NCBI GenBank assembly: GCA_041319085.1
Contig: CP101033.1
Coordinates: 956,501-1,020,500 of the forward strand
Reading direction: 5' to 3'
Source of the DNA: Aeromonas veronii
Lineage (GTDB): Bacteria; Pseudomonadota; Gammaproteobacteria; Enterobacterales; Aeromonadaceae
DNA: 64,000 nt
In this document: positions 20,492 to 29,245 of the stretch, piece after piece
How positions within the stretch are numbered: the first letter of the stretch is position 1
How the letters are laid out: each line of letters begins with the position of its first letter
The notes under the pieces: generated by a model
The model's database searches: none
What the model was told of the DNA's origin: nothing
Seen by the model: the letters and a program-made list of their open reading frames with translations, nothing else
Made by a program: the position numbers and the translations under genes

Positions 20492-20824
20492 ATGCCCCAT
20501 CTTCGTTTTCGCGCCGTGACGCTCGATACCCTGCAACAGGTGAGCGGCCCGCTGCTGGCCGAGCTTTGCGAGCTGACCGGCGGCAAGCCGGAGTTTGTCA
20601 CCATGGAGCGGATTGATAGCTGCTGGATACGCAACGGCGAGCCAGAGGCGGGTTTTCCGTTTGTCGAGCTGCACTGGTTCGAACGGCCGCAGGAGATGCA
20701 GGACGCCGCCGCACGCCTTATCACGCGCCATTTGAAACAGGTACTGGGGGAGCAGACCTATGTGGTGGTGCAGGTGATCCCCTTGGTCAAGAGTGCCTAC
20801 TACAGCAATGGCGAGCACTATTGA
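20492..20824 (+). CDS. DUF1904 family protein
   Basis: 110-residue cytoplasmic protein beginning MPHLRFRAV, typical of DUF1904, a tautomerase-like small fold with the family segments PFVELHWFERPQEMQDAAA and VVQVIPLVKSAYYSNGEHY. The start has AGAGG upstream. The longer in-frame ORF begins inside the divergent promoter gap and is rejected. Function unknown. Confidence 0.82.
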   Translation: MPHLRFRAVTLDTLQQVSGPLLAELCELTGGKPEFVTMERIDSCWIRNGEPEAGFPFVELHWFERPQEMQDAAARLITRHLKQVLGEQTYVVVQVIPLVKSAYYSNGEHY

Positions 20825-20915
20825 AGAGAGGGATAAACCAGGTTGGCGGGACGGGTGACGCCGCTACCCGGCTAACGCCACTTGGGCGGCAGGATGCTTG
20901 TCGCCCATCACGGGA

Positions 20916-21743
20916 TCAGGCCGATTTGGCCAGCAGTTTATCGAGCCAGCGAGTGGGCAATACCCGTCGCAAGAAGGCAAACAGCCGGGTCGGAGTGGTC
21001 ACCGGATAGCGCGCCTTGGGATGGGCGTGGGTCAGCGCATGGAGCAGCGGCGGGATGCAGGCTGTGCTGGAGAGGGTAAAGCCGCTGGTGGCACCCTCTT
21101 TTTCCAGCCGCGTCAGGGTCTGGCGGTAGGCCGATTGATGACGGCTCTGGGCCGGGTCGATGTGGCGTAAGAAGGCGCTGCGGGCATTGGCACGAAAACG
21201 GGTATCGATGGGACCCGGTTCAATCAGGCTGATATGTACCCCGCTTCCCGCCAGTTCGAGGCGCAGAGTGTCGCTATAACCTTCCAGCGCAAATTTGCTG
21301 GCGTTGTAGGCGCCGCGATACTTCATGGCAACCAGCCCCAGTACCGAGCTGTTCTGCACTATCCGACCCTCTTTGGCCTCCAGCATCGGCGGCAGCACCT
21401 GACGGATCAGATGGTGCCAGCCAAACAGGTTGGTATTGAACTGCTCCCTGAGCGCCTCGGTGGGCAGATCTTCCAACGCCCCGGGTTGGCCATAAGCGCC
21501 GTTGTTGAACAGGCCATAGAGGCGCCCGCCCGCCAGATGGAGCGCCGCACTGGCACCCAGTTCGATGGAGGCGGGATCCGCCAGATCCAGTTGTACTGCC
21601 AGTAATCCCTGTTGCTGCAAACGGGCCACATCTTCCGCCTTGCGCGCCGAGGCGATCACGGTAAAACCGTGCTGCCCGAGCGCTTGCGCGGCGGCTAGGC
21701 CAATACCGCTGGAACAACCTGTGATCAGAACAAAACGGGGCAT
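20916..21743 (-). CDS. Short-chain dehydrogenase/reductase
   Basis: 275-residue classical SDR. The cofactor motif TGCSSGIG is at residues 8-15, NNGAYG follows strand 4, and the catalytic Ser (QNSSVLG) and YNASK motif (Tyr near 146, Lys near 150) are present. SDR members are NAD(P)-dependent oxidoreductases of very varied substrates; none can be named here. Convergent with the DUF1904 gene (91-base gap) and ends without an obvious terminator. Confidence 0.9.
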   Translation of the reverse strand: MPRFVLITGCSSGIGLAAAQALGQHGFTVIASARKAEDVARLQQQGLLAVQLDLADPASIELGASAALHLAGGRLYGLFNNGAYGQPGALEDLPTEALREQFNTNLFGWHHLIRQVLPPMLEAKEGRIVQNSSVLGLVAMKYRGAYNASKFALEGYSDTLRLELAGSGVHISLIEPGPIDTRFRANARSAFLRHIDPAQSRHQSAYRQTLTRLEKEGATSGFTLSSTACIPPLLHALTHAHPKARYPVTTPTRLFAFLRRVLPTRWLDKLLAKSA

Positions 21744-21829
21744 GATGGCGTCCTTGTGACTGCTGACAAAAGCGTGCTGACAGGTGAGCGGATAAAACCC
21801 TTATCCGGCTCGCATGTTAGCTGCCAACC

Positions 21830-21862
21830 GGAAAAAAGAAAACCGGGCCAAGTGGCCCGGTT
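21830..21862 (-). terminator. Terminator of the chitoporin gene
   Basis: Stem AACCGGGCC / GGCCCGGTT with a 4-base loop, followed on the minus strand by TTCTTTTTT. It lies 22 bases past the chitoporin stop. Confidence 0.88.
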
Positions 21863-21883
21863 TGCTGACATCGTCTTGCCTGA

Positions 21884-23332
21884 TTACATAAAGGTAAGCG
21901 GCATGATGATGTGGAACTTGACGTCGTGCTCGGAGGCGAAGATGTTGGGGTAATCGGTCCAACCGCCGCCTTGGCTGATGTCGTTGTTGTAGTCGGTGTA
22001 GTGCAGTTTGAACAGGGTGCCTTTCAGCTTGCCATCCTGCACGGTATAGGTGACGTCGAAGTTGGCAGCCCATTCGGTATCTTCACCGTTGGCTGCTTTC
22101 TTGCCTTGACCGGTTTCGATATCCCAACCGTAAGCACCGGATACACCGACGGACCAGCCTGGCGCACCAACCAGGTCATCCAGTGAACGGCTCACCCCGA
22201 AGAACAGCGCTTTCTCGTTGTTGGCGTTCCAGTCAGAGCGGGAATCCCACCAAATTTCGTTGGCGCCCTGGGAGTTGGCGTAGCCACGGGTCAGACGGGG
22301 CAGGTAGTTGCCTTCGTTACCTTCAGCCTTGGTCCACAGACCTTCCAGACGGAAGCCGTACGGGCCCATGCCCCAGGCTGCAGTCAGTGCTTGTTGCCAT
22401 GCCAGACCATCATAAGTTTCGATCTGGGAAGTGCCCTTGGTATAAGTCTCGGTTTCAGAACCGTAGAACTGGTAGCTGGTGGAGAGGCCACCCATTACGT
22501 CAAACTTGTGAGCCAGTTTGAAGTGGTAGCTGTCCATGTAGCCTTCGGACTGACCGAAAGAGCCGGTCACAGCAGTGCCATTTTCGAAGGTGTAACGGGC
22601 TGCGATACCGTGGATGTAGTCGATGACGTTTTCGTCAGCGAACGGATCCATCCATGCTTTGGCACGGGAGAATACCTGAGTCTCTTTGTACCAGGGAGCC
22701 TTGTACTCGTCAGCGATGGCGTAGGTCAGGTAGAGACCGCCGAAGTTGCCTTCGACTTGACCACCACGATAGGTACCCGGTTGATAAGACCAGTTAACAC
22801 CGATTTGGCCTGGGACATACAGCTGGGTATAACCACCCTTGGCAGTGATGCCGCCGTCCAGGAATTTCAGCTTCATCGCTGCGTTGGAGAGGCTGAAGCC
22901 ACCTTCAGGGGAGCCATCTTTGGCGTTGTTGCCCCAGGTGCGGCCAGCGAAGGAGAATTCGTTTTCCTGGTTTACCGGGTGATTTTCGGTAACAGCCAAG
23001 TCATAGGCACCGAAGCCGCCCAGATCCAGACCTACGGTGTCCCAGGCATAACCGGAGTTGAAGTTGAGAGCAGCTTGAACAGTGGAATGACTCAGGTTGG
23101 ACTGGTATTTGCCTTCTTTCTTGGCGGCAGTCGGGTCACCATCGATGCGCTGACGATCACGCTGGAAGTAGAACAGACCGCCGGTCAGTTTGGAGTCTTT
23201 GACGAAAGTTTCATAGGACTGGCCATATTCCGGGCTCATCAAGTCCTGAGCTGCCAACGCCATACCGGGCGCGACCAGAGCGGCTACCACAGCGGCACTC
23301 AACGCGGCGCGCTTGAAGATCACTTTTTCCAT
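21884..23332 (-). CDS. chiP: ChiP-type chitoporin (OprD-like outer-membrane porin)
   Basis: 482-residue outer-membrane porin with a signal peptide ending near ALA (residue 27). It resembles enterobacterial ChiP throughout: SKLTGGLFYFQRDRQR, KYQSNLSHSTVQAALNF, PGTYRGGQVEGNFGGLYL, EYKAPWYKE, GTAVTGSFGQSEGYMDSYHF, EIWWDSRSDWNANNEKALFFG and a terminal strand ending in aromatic FM after DVKFHIIMPLT. ChiP takes up chitooligosaccharides, in keeping with chitin use by aquatic bacteria. The start has AGGAG upstream. It is monocistronic with a long 5' gap; in E. coli chiP is repressed by the sRNA ChiX and by NagC. No such sites could be confirmed here. Confidence 0.88.
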   Translation of the reverse strand: MEKVIFKRAALSAAVVAALVAPGMALAAQDLMSPEYGQSYETFVKDSKLTGGLFYFQRDRQRIDGDPTAAKKEGKYQSNLSHSTVQAALNFNSGYAWDTVGLDLGGFGAYDLAVTENHPVNQENEFSFAGRTWGNNAKDGSPEGGFSLSNAAMKLKFLDGGITAKGGYTQLYVPGQIGVNWSYQPGTYRGGQVEGNFGGLYLTYAIADEYKAPWYKETQVFSRAKAWMDPFADENVIDYIHGIAARYTFENGTAVTGSFGQSEGYMDSYHFKLAHKFDVMGGLSTSYQFYGSETETYTKGTSQIETYDGLAWQQALTAAWGMGPYGFRLEGLWTKAEGNEGNYLPRLTRGYANSQGANEIWWDSRSDWNANNEKALFFGVSRSLDDLVGAPGWSVGVSGAYGWDIETGQGKKAANGEDTEWAANFDVTYTVQDGKLKGTLFKLHYTDYNNDISQGGGWTDYPNIFASEHDVKFHIIMPLTFM

Positions 23333-23771
23333 TTTTATTGCTCCTGATTTTATGGACTTAGCTTTTTTTTCCGGCAGTTGGCATCGGGCCTACCGCTCGG
23401 TATTGGCATTGCAATCAAAGCCCCGAAGGGCAAAAAATCGTGTCTTGGTTACCTGCAAACCCGGATGTCTTGGCACATCTGTCGTTGGCAGTCCTGATCA
23501 TTACATGTTGTTTTTTTATGTTCCGATTCTTGGCTATCGGACAACTCAAGAGTACGTTCGCGGTGCGAAATATCAATGAAAAGTTCCCTCAACGTTTCAA
23601 AAGTATGACCGAGTGCAAATAATCATGGGTAAGGTCGTAAACAGCATCATGGCAGGCAACACGGTGATGAGAGCGTTTTCTTGAGGCTGTAGCCAGCGCC
23701 AGTGCGGGTTTTATCCGGTACGGGGGAAGCGGTGTCTGTTAACCTGTTGCTAACAGATAATTTTGCGCCAC
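23333..23771 (-). promoter_or_regulatory. About 440-base upstream region of chiP, no firm gene
   Basis: This gap should hold the chiP promoter and leader. A short GCCC-TTCG-GGGC hairpin at about 23420-23431 is followed on the minus strand by TTTGATT, about 90 bases before the chiP start, which is attenuator-like but weak. Further out, TCTGTTA and TAACAGA form a 7-bp inverted repeat with a 9-base spacer (23735-23757). No ORF with a good ribosome site was found. Confidence 0.4.
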
Positions 23772-23801
23772 AAAAAAACTTTCCCTCTGGTCGAGGGAAA
23801 G
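23772..23801 (-). terminator. Terminator of the chemoreceptor gene
   Basis: Stem CTTTCCCTC / GAGGGAAAG followed on the minus strand by TTTTTTTG, 32 bases past the chemoreceptor stop. Confidence 0.88.
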
Positions 23802-23832
23802 TGATCTGGCAAAGATGTGGAGCGAGTAGGGG

Positions 23833-25749
23833 TCAGCCTTGCTGGCCGAGGATGCGGGGGATCTGCTGCGCCTGATGGTGAATATGGGACGAAACCTGCA
23901 CCGATAGCTGACTCACCTGACGGGCATGCTGATGGATATGGGCGATCAGATCGGCAAAACTGGCCAGCTTGTGCTCCTGACTTTTGGCGTTGTCGGCGCC
24001 CTGCAGGGCGATCACTGCGGTGTTGCGGGCGATCTCCCGTACCGCCTGGGTGGTCTGGCGCAGTTGTTCCACCTGCGCCCGCTGGCGGCTTGACTCGCTG
24101 GTGATCCGGTTCAGTACAGTGCCAAGCTGTTCACCGGATTGGGTCAGACGCCCCAGAATATCGGTGATCTGGTTGAGGGATTGCTGGGTATTGGCCGAGA
24201 GGTGGCGCACTTCATCGGCGACCACGGCAAAGCCGCGCCCCTGTTCCCCAGCGCGGGCCGCTTCGATGGCGGCGTTGAGGGCCAGCAAGTTGGTCTGCTG
24301 AGCGATATGACCGATCACATCGACAACCGAGCGGGTGAGAGCTTTCAGCGCCTCATCACTCTCGTCAATTGCCAGTCCAGTCTGATGGGTGGCGTGCAGC
24401 ATGCTACCCACCAGATCTTCGCTCTGGCTCATCGCCTGTTCGTTATGGTGGGCATGCTGGGCGATGTCGGCGGCGACCTGATGGACCTCTCCGGCCAGCT
24501 GGTTCAGCTCATCCATCATCTGACCGCTCTCGTCGACCACCTGTTCGGTGGTGCGGGTGCTGTGGTGGATTTCGTCAACCTGACAGACCATTCCTTGCAG
24601 ACTGAGGGATACCGCAGACAGCAGCCCCTCTTTCTGTTGTTGGTCCAGTTGCAAGCGCCCGATCAGTCGGTTGTAGCTGGCAACGATATCGGCCAGCTCA
24701 TTGTGATCGCGCCCGGCAGGCAACGGCTCGGCCTGCCCTGTCTGATCGAGCTGCAGAAAGGCTCCACGCAGTCGCAACAAGGGGGCGAGCAGCCAGCGTC
24801 GTTGCACCAGCGCAAACAGCAGAGCGACTATCACCAGACAGAGCGCCAGCGTACCGAGGATGGTGGCCAACTCCTGATTGACTGCTTGCCGCTCGCGGGC
24901 AAGTTGTTCCCCCATCTGTCTGGTCGCTTGCAACATCGCCATGATGTCTTGCTGCACGGTCTGGCGGCCAGCCTGTTGCTGTTGTAGCGCCGTGCGGCTG
25001 TTGGCCAGTTCCTGTGGATAGCGGCCCAGCAGCGAGCGTAATTCGCTGCGCGGTTGATCTCCCAGCTCCTTGCGTACCGGCTCCCCCAGCGTGAACTCAT
25101 CGGCGGGCGCCTCTTCATACAGGCCGAGCAGCGGCAAGGCTTGCAGCGCTTGCGCCTGTTTTTGCAGTGCCTCCAGCTCGAAGCGGATCCCTTCGAGCAG
25201 CTTTTCATTGCCCTGTTCCATATAGCTTTGGCGCAAATGGGCGAGGCGCGGCAGGCCCGCCAGGATCTCGGCCGCACCGCGGCGATATTGTTGTGCCGCG
25301 GCAGATTGTTCCGTGCTGGCGCCTTGCTCCCCATAGCGGATCAGCGCCATAGCCTGGCTGCCCAGCTCACTCTCCGCATTTTGCAGCAGCTGGCTGTTGC
25401 CCGAGAGCTTGCCAGCGGCCTGATAGTCGTGCGCGATGCGCTGCGCCATCTGCTCGAGTTGCTGCCTGAGCGGGGCTGCCACGGCATCATCCTGAGCGGC
25501 CAGCGAGGAGAGCGCTTGCTGGCGGATCTTCTCCGCCGCGGTCAGTTGCTGTGGATCGCCGCTGTTGAGGTAGTCCCGAAGACTGTTTTGCAGGGTCACC
25601 GTCACCCGTTGTTGCAGCGTTTCGTGCTGATGCTGAGCCTGATTGGTTCGGGCAAGCTGTTGCCAGCCGTGGTAGAGGGCCAGCGCCTGTCCTCCCGCAA
25701 CCAGTAACAGAACAAGGGAGGATAGGGTGGCGTAATGGGCGATTTTCAC
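23833..25749 (-). CDS. Methyl-accepting chemotaxis protein
   Basis: 638-residue transmembrane chemoreceptor. An N-terminal membrane helix ([21 protein letters not shown]) is followed by a long helical, Gln-rich periplasmic domain (about 30-300) with no PAS/Cache look. A second helix ([19 protein letters not shown]) leads to a HAMP region and a signalling domain with the hairpin tip [34 protein letters not shown]. There is no C-terminal CheR-docking pentapeptide. I favour GTG 25749 since AGGA lies 8 bases upstream; an ATG at 25776 would add nine residues. The ligand is unknown. Confidence 0.9.
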   Translation of the reverse strand: MKIAHYATLSSLVLLLVAGGQALALYHGWQQLARTNQAQHQHETLQQRVTVTLQNSLRDYLNSGDPQQLTAAEKIRQQALSSLAAQDDAVAAPLRQQLEQMAQRIAHDYQAAGKLSGNSQLLQNAESELGSQAMALIRYGEQGASTEQSAAAQQYRRGAAEILAGLPRLAHLRQSYMEQGNEKLLEGIRFELEALQKQAQALQALPLLGLYEEAPADEFTLGEPVRKELGDQPRSELRSLLGRYPQELANSRTALQQQQAGRQTVQQDIMAMLQATRQMGEQLARERQAVNQELATILGTLALCLVIVALLFALVQRRWLLAPLLRLRGAFLQLDQTGQAEPLPAGRDHNELADIVASYNRLIGRLQLDQQQKEGLLSAVSLSLQGMVCQVDEIHHSTRTTEQVVDESGQMMDELNQLAGEVHQVAADIAQHAHHNEQAMSQSEDLVGSMLHATHQTGLAIDESDEALKALTRSVVDVIGHIAQQTNLLALNAAIEAARAGEQGRGFAVVADEVRHLSANTQQSLNQITDILGRLTQSGEQLGTVLNRITSESSRQRAQVEQLRQTTQAVREIARNTAVIALQGADNAKSQEHKLASFADLIAHIHQHARQVSQLSVQVSSHIHHQAQQIPRILGQQG

Positions 25750-25855
25750 GGGGAAATTCCTGTCAGCACAGACCATGGGGGGAGCGTGGCCCGAGCCTAA
25801 ACAGGGATGATGGCGTTTTTATGACAGCATGGTCAGGTGACCTTATTTTACCGAC

Positions 25856-26740
25856 TTAACTGGCTGGGGATGCCTGCGTGCTGCTGCGTTGTCCCAACAT
25901 ACCGAGCAGGGCGCCCCCCATGATCAGGGCGCCGGCCAACAGGTGGCGCGAGGTCAGCGCTTCTCCATTGAGCAATACCAGCAGCAAGGTGCTCAGCAGC
26001 GGTGTCAGGTAGGCCAGCGCACCAATCTGCCGTGGGTCTCCATCCCGTAGCGCCAGATACCAGGTGACAAAGGCTGCCCCCATGGGGCCCAGTGCCAGCC
26101 CGATGATCAGCCACCAGTCACTGGTGGGGATCTGTGCCAGCGGCAGAGGCCCTTCGAGCAAATAGGCGAGCAACAGCGCCAACAAACCTGCGGGCAGGCA
26201 GGCTGCCGCAGTGACCACGGCAGGGGCGGATGGCAGACGGCGCGACAGCACCGAGTAGGCCCCCCAGATGACCGCAGCCCCCAGCGCCAGCAGGTATCCC
26301 GGCAGATAAGCTTGCTGCAGTTGCAGCTCGCCATTGACCATCACCAGCATGGAGCCCGCCAGACCAAAGGCGCCAGCCAGCAGGTGACGGGCATGAAGGG
26401 GGTGGCCGGGCAGCAGCAGCGGGGTGAACAGAATGATGCAGAGCGGCCAGAGGTAGTTGATGAGGTTTGCCTCCAGCACCGGGGCATGGCGAAAACTCAT
26501 AAATAGCAGCAGATGGTAGAGCAGCAATGCCGCCACCGTTACCAGCCAGGTAATCGGGCGAGCACGCCACTGGCGCCAGAACGGCAAGGCCCCGACCCCG
26601 CAGAAAAACAGCACCAACCCGACCAGCACCAGCGGTGACACGCTGGTGACCCGTGACGTTAGCGCCGCCAGCGAGGCCCACAGCACAATGGTCAGCAACG
26701 CAAAACCGGTGGATCTATTCCACCAGGAACAACCGGACAT
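25856..26740 (-). CDS. EamA/DMT-family exporter, YddG-like
   Basis: 294-residue inner-membrane protein with about ten hydrophobic helices in two EamA repeats. ANLINYLWPLCIILF and AAVIWGAYSVLSRRL resemble E. coli YddG, which exports aromatic amino acids; other EamA proteins carry unrelated metabolites, so the substrate is an inference. I start at ATG 26740 (MSGCSWWNRSTG) with GGGAG upstream. Gap to the chemoreceptor is 106 bases, no shared operon evidence. Confidence 0.85.
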   Translation of the reverse strand: MSGCSWWNRSTGFALLTIVLWASLAALTSRVTSVSPLVLVGLVLFFCGVGALPFWRQWRARPITWLVTVAALLLYHLLLFMSFRHAPVLEANLINYLWPLCIILFTPLLLPGHPLHARHLLAGAFGLAGSMLVMVNGELQLQQAYLPGYLLALGAAVIWGAYSVLSRRLPSAPAVVTAAACLPAGLLALLLAYLLEGPLPLAQIPTSDWWLIIGLALGPMGAAFVTWYLALRDGDPRQIGALAYLTPLLSTLLLVLLNGEALTSRHLLAGALIMGGALLGMLGQRSSTQASPAS

Positions 26741-27114
26741 CCAACACTCCCTTGCAAGATGAAGCAGGGCTTGGCCCACACGGACAAGCCAAAGGGCATC
26801 AGTCTATCAGAGAGTGCGCATGCTCTGAATGCAGAAAAGAGAAGGTCATGATAGCGGGTGGGGATACTGGATTGCCGTTTTCGGCCTCTTCGCTGTTCCT
26901 AAATGAATAAGCTGAAGTTATATAACTCATTGATTTAAAACTAAAAGCTTTAAGCATTCACCTGTGGCGCCAGACACGTTTTCCCGCTTAGCAGATGCCC
27001 CGTAAACCCTAGCCCAATCGGGCGGGGATATAAGGGGAGCTAATCTGATGCGTTTGCGAGCCCGCCTATGTCTTCAGTGTCTCGATAGTCGCGCCTGCCG
27101 CACGTCCGCAGCGG

Positions 27115-27143
27115 TTGTTGATTTCACTGGCACGCGCTATAAC
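27115..27143 (+). promoter_or_regulatory. Predicted promoter inside the left end of the TnpB element
   Basis: TTGTTG (27115-27120) and TATAAC (27138-27143) are spaced by exactly 17 bases, about 30 bases before the tnpB core start. The same two hexamers are kept in copies 2 and 3. Confidence 0.55.
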
Positions 27144-27173
27144 TGTACTTATATACAGACTGTGTTTTTAATC

Positions 27174-28340
27174 ATGAAAAAAGCCACGAAAGTACGCATT
27201 TACCCCACCGACGAACAAGCGGTATTCCTCAATGCCCAGTTCGGCGCTGTGCGGTTCGCGTACAACAAAGCCCTTCATATTCAGCGGCACATGTTCCAGT
27301 GCCACGGGGTTTCACTGAAACCCAAACGCGACTTGAAACCCCTGCTCGCCGTGGCAAAAAAATCGCGCAAATACAGCTGGCTGAAAGAGTACGATTCACA
27401 AGCCTTACAGCAGGCGGTGATCAACCTGGATAAGGCATTCGCCAATTTTTTCAACCCCAAGCTCAAGGCCAGGATGCCCACCTTCAAGAGCAAGAGAGGC
27501 AGGCAATCGAGCTACCACCCCAATGGCAAAGTGCTGACCGATGCCATCCTGTTACCGAAGATGACGCCCATCCGAGCTGTCATTCACCGAGATATTATCG
27601 GCGTGGTATCTAGTATCACGGTCAGCCGTGGCCCGACAGGGAAATACTATGCCTCCATCCTTTGCGATGATGGCCGTGAGGCTCCCGCCAAGCCCTCCCT
27701 CATCACAGCGGTGACAGGCTATGATATGGGGCTGTCCCACTACCTCATTGCGTCGAGTGGCAAAAAGATGGCCAACCCGCGCCATCTTATCAACGCCAGT
27801 CGCAATCTGCGGCGAAAGCAAAAAGCACTGTCTCGCAAGAAAAAAGGCAGTGCCAATCGTAGTAAGGCCAAATTACAGCTGGCCGCCCTGTACGAGCGGG
27901 TAGCCAATGCTCGCGCTGATTTTCAGCACAAACTCTCTCGCACGATAGTTGACGATAACCAAGCGATCATCGTGGAGACGCTTAAAACAACCAATATGAT
28001 GAAAAACCACAAGCTGGCCCGCGCCATTGGCGATGCTGGCTGGCATGGTTTTATCATGAGGCTGGAGTACAAAGCCCAAGCGGCGGGCCGCCACCTAATC
28101 AAACTCGATCAGTGGTTCGCCAGCTCTAAACCATGTAGCGAGTGCGGCCACAAGATGCCGGAGATGCCACTTCACCAGCGACAGTGGGTATGTCCAGCGT
28201 GTGGGGCAGAGCATGACCGCGACATCAACGCGGCCATAAACATTCGACAGCAAGGAATATTGGAATTAAAAGCGGCGGGGCTCGCCGTTTCTGCCCATGG
28301 AGGCCAGCGTAAATCCGTCAATCTGACGGTAGCGGCCTAA
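27174..28340 (+). CDS. tnpB: TnpB RNA-guided endonuclease family protein, copy 1
   Basis: 388-residue TnpB (IS605 OrfB). The RuvC-like residues are present: Asp in VTGYDMGLSHYL, Glu in AIIVETLKTTNMMK and Asp in AEHDRDINAAINI. The zinc ribbon CSECGHKM...CPACG lies between the last two. Characterised relatives cut DNA next to a TAM under direction of an omega/reRNA made from the element's right end. I start at the ATG matching the family N-terminus (MKKATKVRIYPTDEQ). The frame stays open upstream to an ATG at 27048 that has AAGGGGAG before it, so a 430-residue form is possible. Copy-1 changes include K2, V17, C43 and Y277-type substitutions relative to copies 2 and 3; none hits a catalytic residue. 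Confidence 0.93.
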   Translation: MKKATKVRIYPTDEQAVFLNAQFGAVRFAYNKALHIQRHMFQCHGVSLKPKRDLKPLLAVAKKSRKYSWLKEYDSQALQQAVINLDKAFANFFNPKLKARMPTFKSKRGRQSSYHPNGKVLTDAILLPKMTPIRAVIHRDIIGVVSSITVSRGPTGKYYASILCDDGREAPAKPSLITAVTGYDMGLSHYLIASSGKKMANPRHLINASRNLRRKQKALSRKKKGSANRSKAKLQLAALYERVANARADFQHKLSRTIVDDNQAIIVETLKTTNMMKNHKLARAIGDAGWHGFIMRLEYKAQAAGRHLIKLDQWFASSKPCSECGHKMPEMPLHQRQWVCPACGAEHDRDINAAINIRQQGILELKAAGLAVSAHGGQRKSVNLTVAA

Positions 28341-28396
28341 GAAGTGGGAAGCCTCGCCGCTTGAGGCGGGGTGCAGTCACCTATTGTGATAGCCGA
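28241..28396 (+). ncRNA. Predicted omega/reRNA of TnpB copy 1 with guide from flank
   Basis: By analogy with characterised TnpB elements, the 3' part of tnpB plus the right end forms the RNA scaffold, and the bases just outside the element form the guide. The scaffold boundary is approximate. The predicted 16-base guide is CTATTGTGATAGCCGA (28381-28396). The terminal stem here is one base pair shorter than in copies 2 and 3 because a C is changed to A at 28364. Confidence 0.45.
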
Positions 28397-28537
28397 CAGC
28401 GCAAACATGCCCGAGGTGAACTGTATCCCAAGGTGCTGTGCGGGGGCTGCTCGTGATAATGCAGCTCAACCGCGATGGCCACATTGCTATCGTGATTCGG
28501 CTATCCGGTGTCGGCAAAACAGGGATCCCCAGCGCTG

Positions 28538-29245
28538 TCACCTCATGAGCTGATGGAGTGAGGTCGGGTGTAGCTGCTTGTATTGCACCAGTAACAGCTC
28601 TGCCGTGGCTACCGCATCGATCAGCGCCTCGTGGCAGGAATAACTGGGCAATCCATGGCGGTTTCTGACCGAAGAGAGTCGCAGGTCAGCGGGCATATCC
28701 CTCATGTATCGTCTCCGGCGACGCTCAATTTCCAGCGTGTCCAGCCAGGGTAGTGGCAAGGGGGGCAGGCGATGGCGTTGCTGCAGGTAGTGGTCGATGA
28801 AGCGGCGTTCCACCATGGCGCCATGAGCTAGCAAGATGGCCCCCGACATCTGGTGAAAGAGCTCTTCCATCGCATCATCCAGACTCTTCCCGCCGGCTAG
28901 CTGCTCGGGCATCAGGTGGTTGATGATGGCTGTGTCGGCCTTGATCCGGTGGTGGCCGTGAACGAACGCATGGGTCGCGGTCTCGAGATCGATTCTCCCT
29001 TTCAGCACATCGACCGTGCCAATGCTGAGAATGTGATCCTCCGTGGGCTGCAACCCCGTTGTTTCAAAATCCAGAGATAGCAGGCGCGCTTCTTTTAGGG
29101 AGGTTCCCGGGGAGGGGAGAGGGGCGCTCAGCAGTTGGCGTACCATAGCGGGCAACCCGTCCCAGGTTCTCATATAGCGTGCCCTTGCCCGCTCGAGACG
29201 CTTGCGGGCAGAGAAGTAATCAAGGCAACCCATTAGTGTACTCAC
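28538..29245 (-). CDS. DEDDh 3'-5' exonuclease (DnaQ/RNase T-like)
   Basis: 235-residue protein with an exonuclease domain from about residue 50. Exo I is LLSLDFETTGL (Asp and Glu), Exo II sits around LLAHGAMVERRFI, and Exo III is CHEALIDAVATAELLL (His and Asp), making it a DEDDh enzyme. The start is GTG 29245, which overlaps the stop of the upstream CBS/nucleotidyltransferase gene as GTGA; an ATG at 29233 is the alternative. Homologous exonuclease-DUF294 pairs are commonly found next to acetate/solute symporter genes; no symporter is here. Substrate unknown. Confidence 0.88.
   Translation of the reverse strand: MSTLMGCLDYFSARKRLERARARYMRTWDGLPAMVRQLLSAPLPSPGTSLKEARLLSLDFETTGLQPTEDHILSIGTVDVLKGRIDLETATHAFVHGHHRIKADTAIINHLMPEQLAGGKSLDDAMEELFHQMSGAILLAHGAMVERRFIDHYLQQRHRLPPLPLPWLDTLEIERRRRRYMRDMPADLRLSSVRNRHGLPSYSCHEALIDAVATAELLLVQYKQLHPTSLHQLMR

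Larger units (their letters stand above)
26992..28380 (+). mobile_element. TnpB-only IS200/IS605-type element, copy 1
   Basis: The 1389-base unit occurs three times in the window at this exact length, which fixes its ends. The left end begins CAGATGCCCCG directly after TTAG (26988-26991). The right end finishes GCAGTCAC. There is no target-site duplication, as expected for single-strand HUH-type transposition. A subterminal hairpin (27007-27026, CCC-TA-GCCC / GGGCGGG) is at the left and another (28352-28371, CCTCGCC / GGCGGGG) at the right. Only tnpB is inside; no tnpA, so movement would need a Y1 transposase supplied from elsewhere. It lies in the gap between the EamA gene and the exonuclease gene. 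Confidence 0.92.

Noticed and set aside
23440..23622. 60-residue ORF with one possible membrane helix (MSWLPANPDVLAHL...), GTG start, in the chiP upstream gap.
   Set aside because: Ribosome site is weak and distant, no family is recognised, and it lies where the chiP promoter and leader should be. It cannot be excluded.
27873..28094. Antisense ORFs within the TnpB genes, repeated in all three copies.
   Set aside because: They are shadows of the well-supported tnpB frame, lack ribosome sites, and repeat only because the element repeats.
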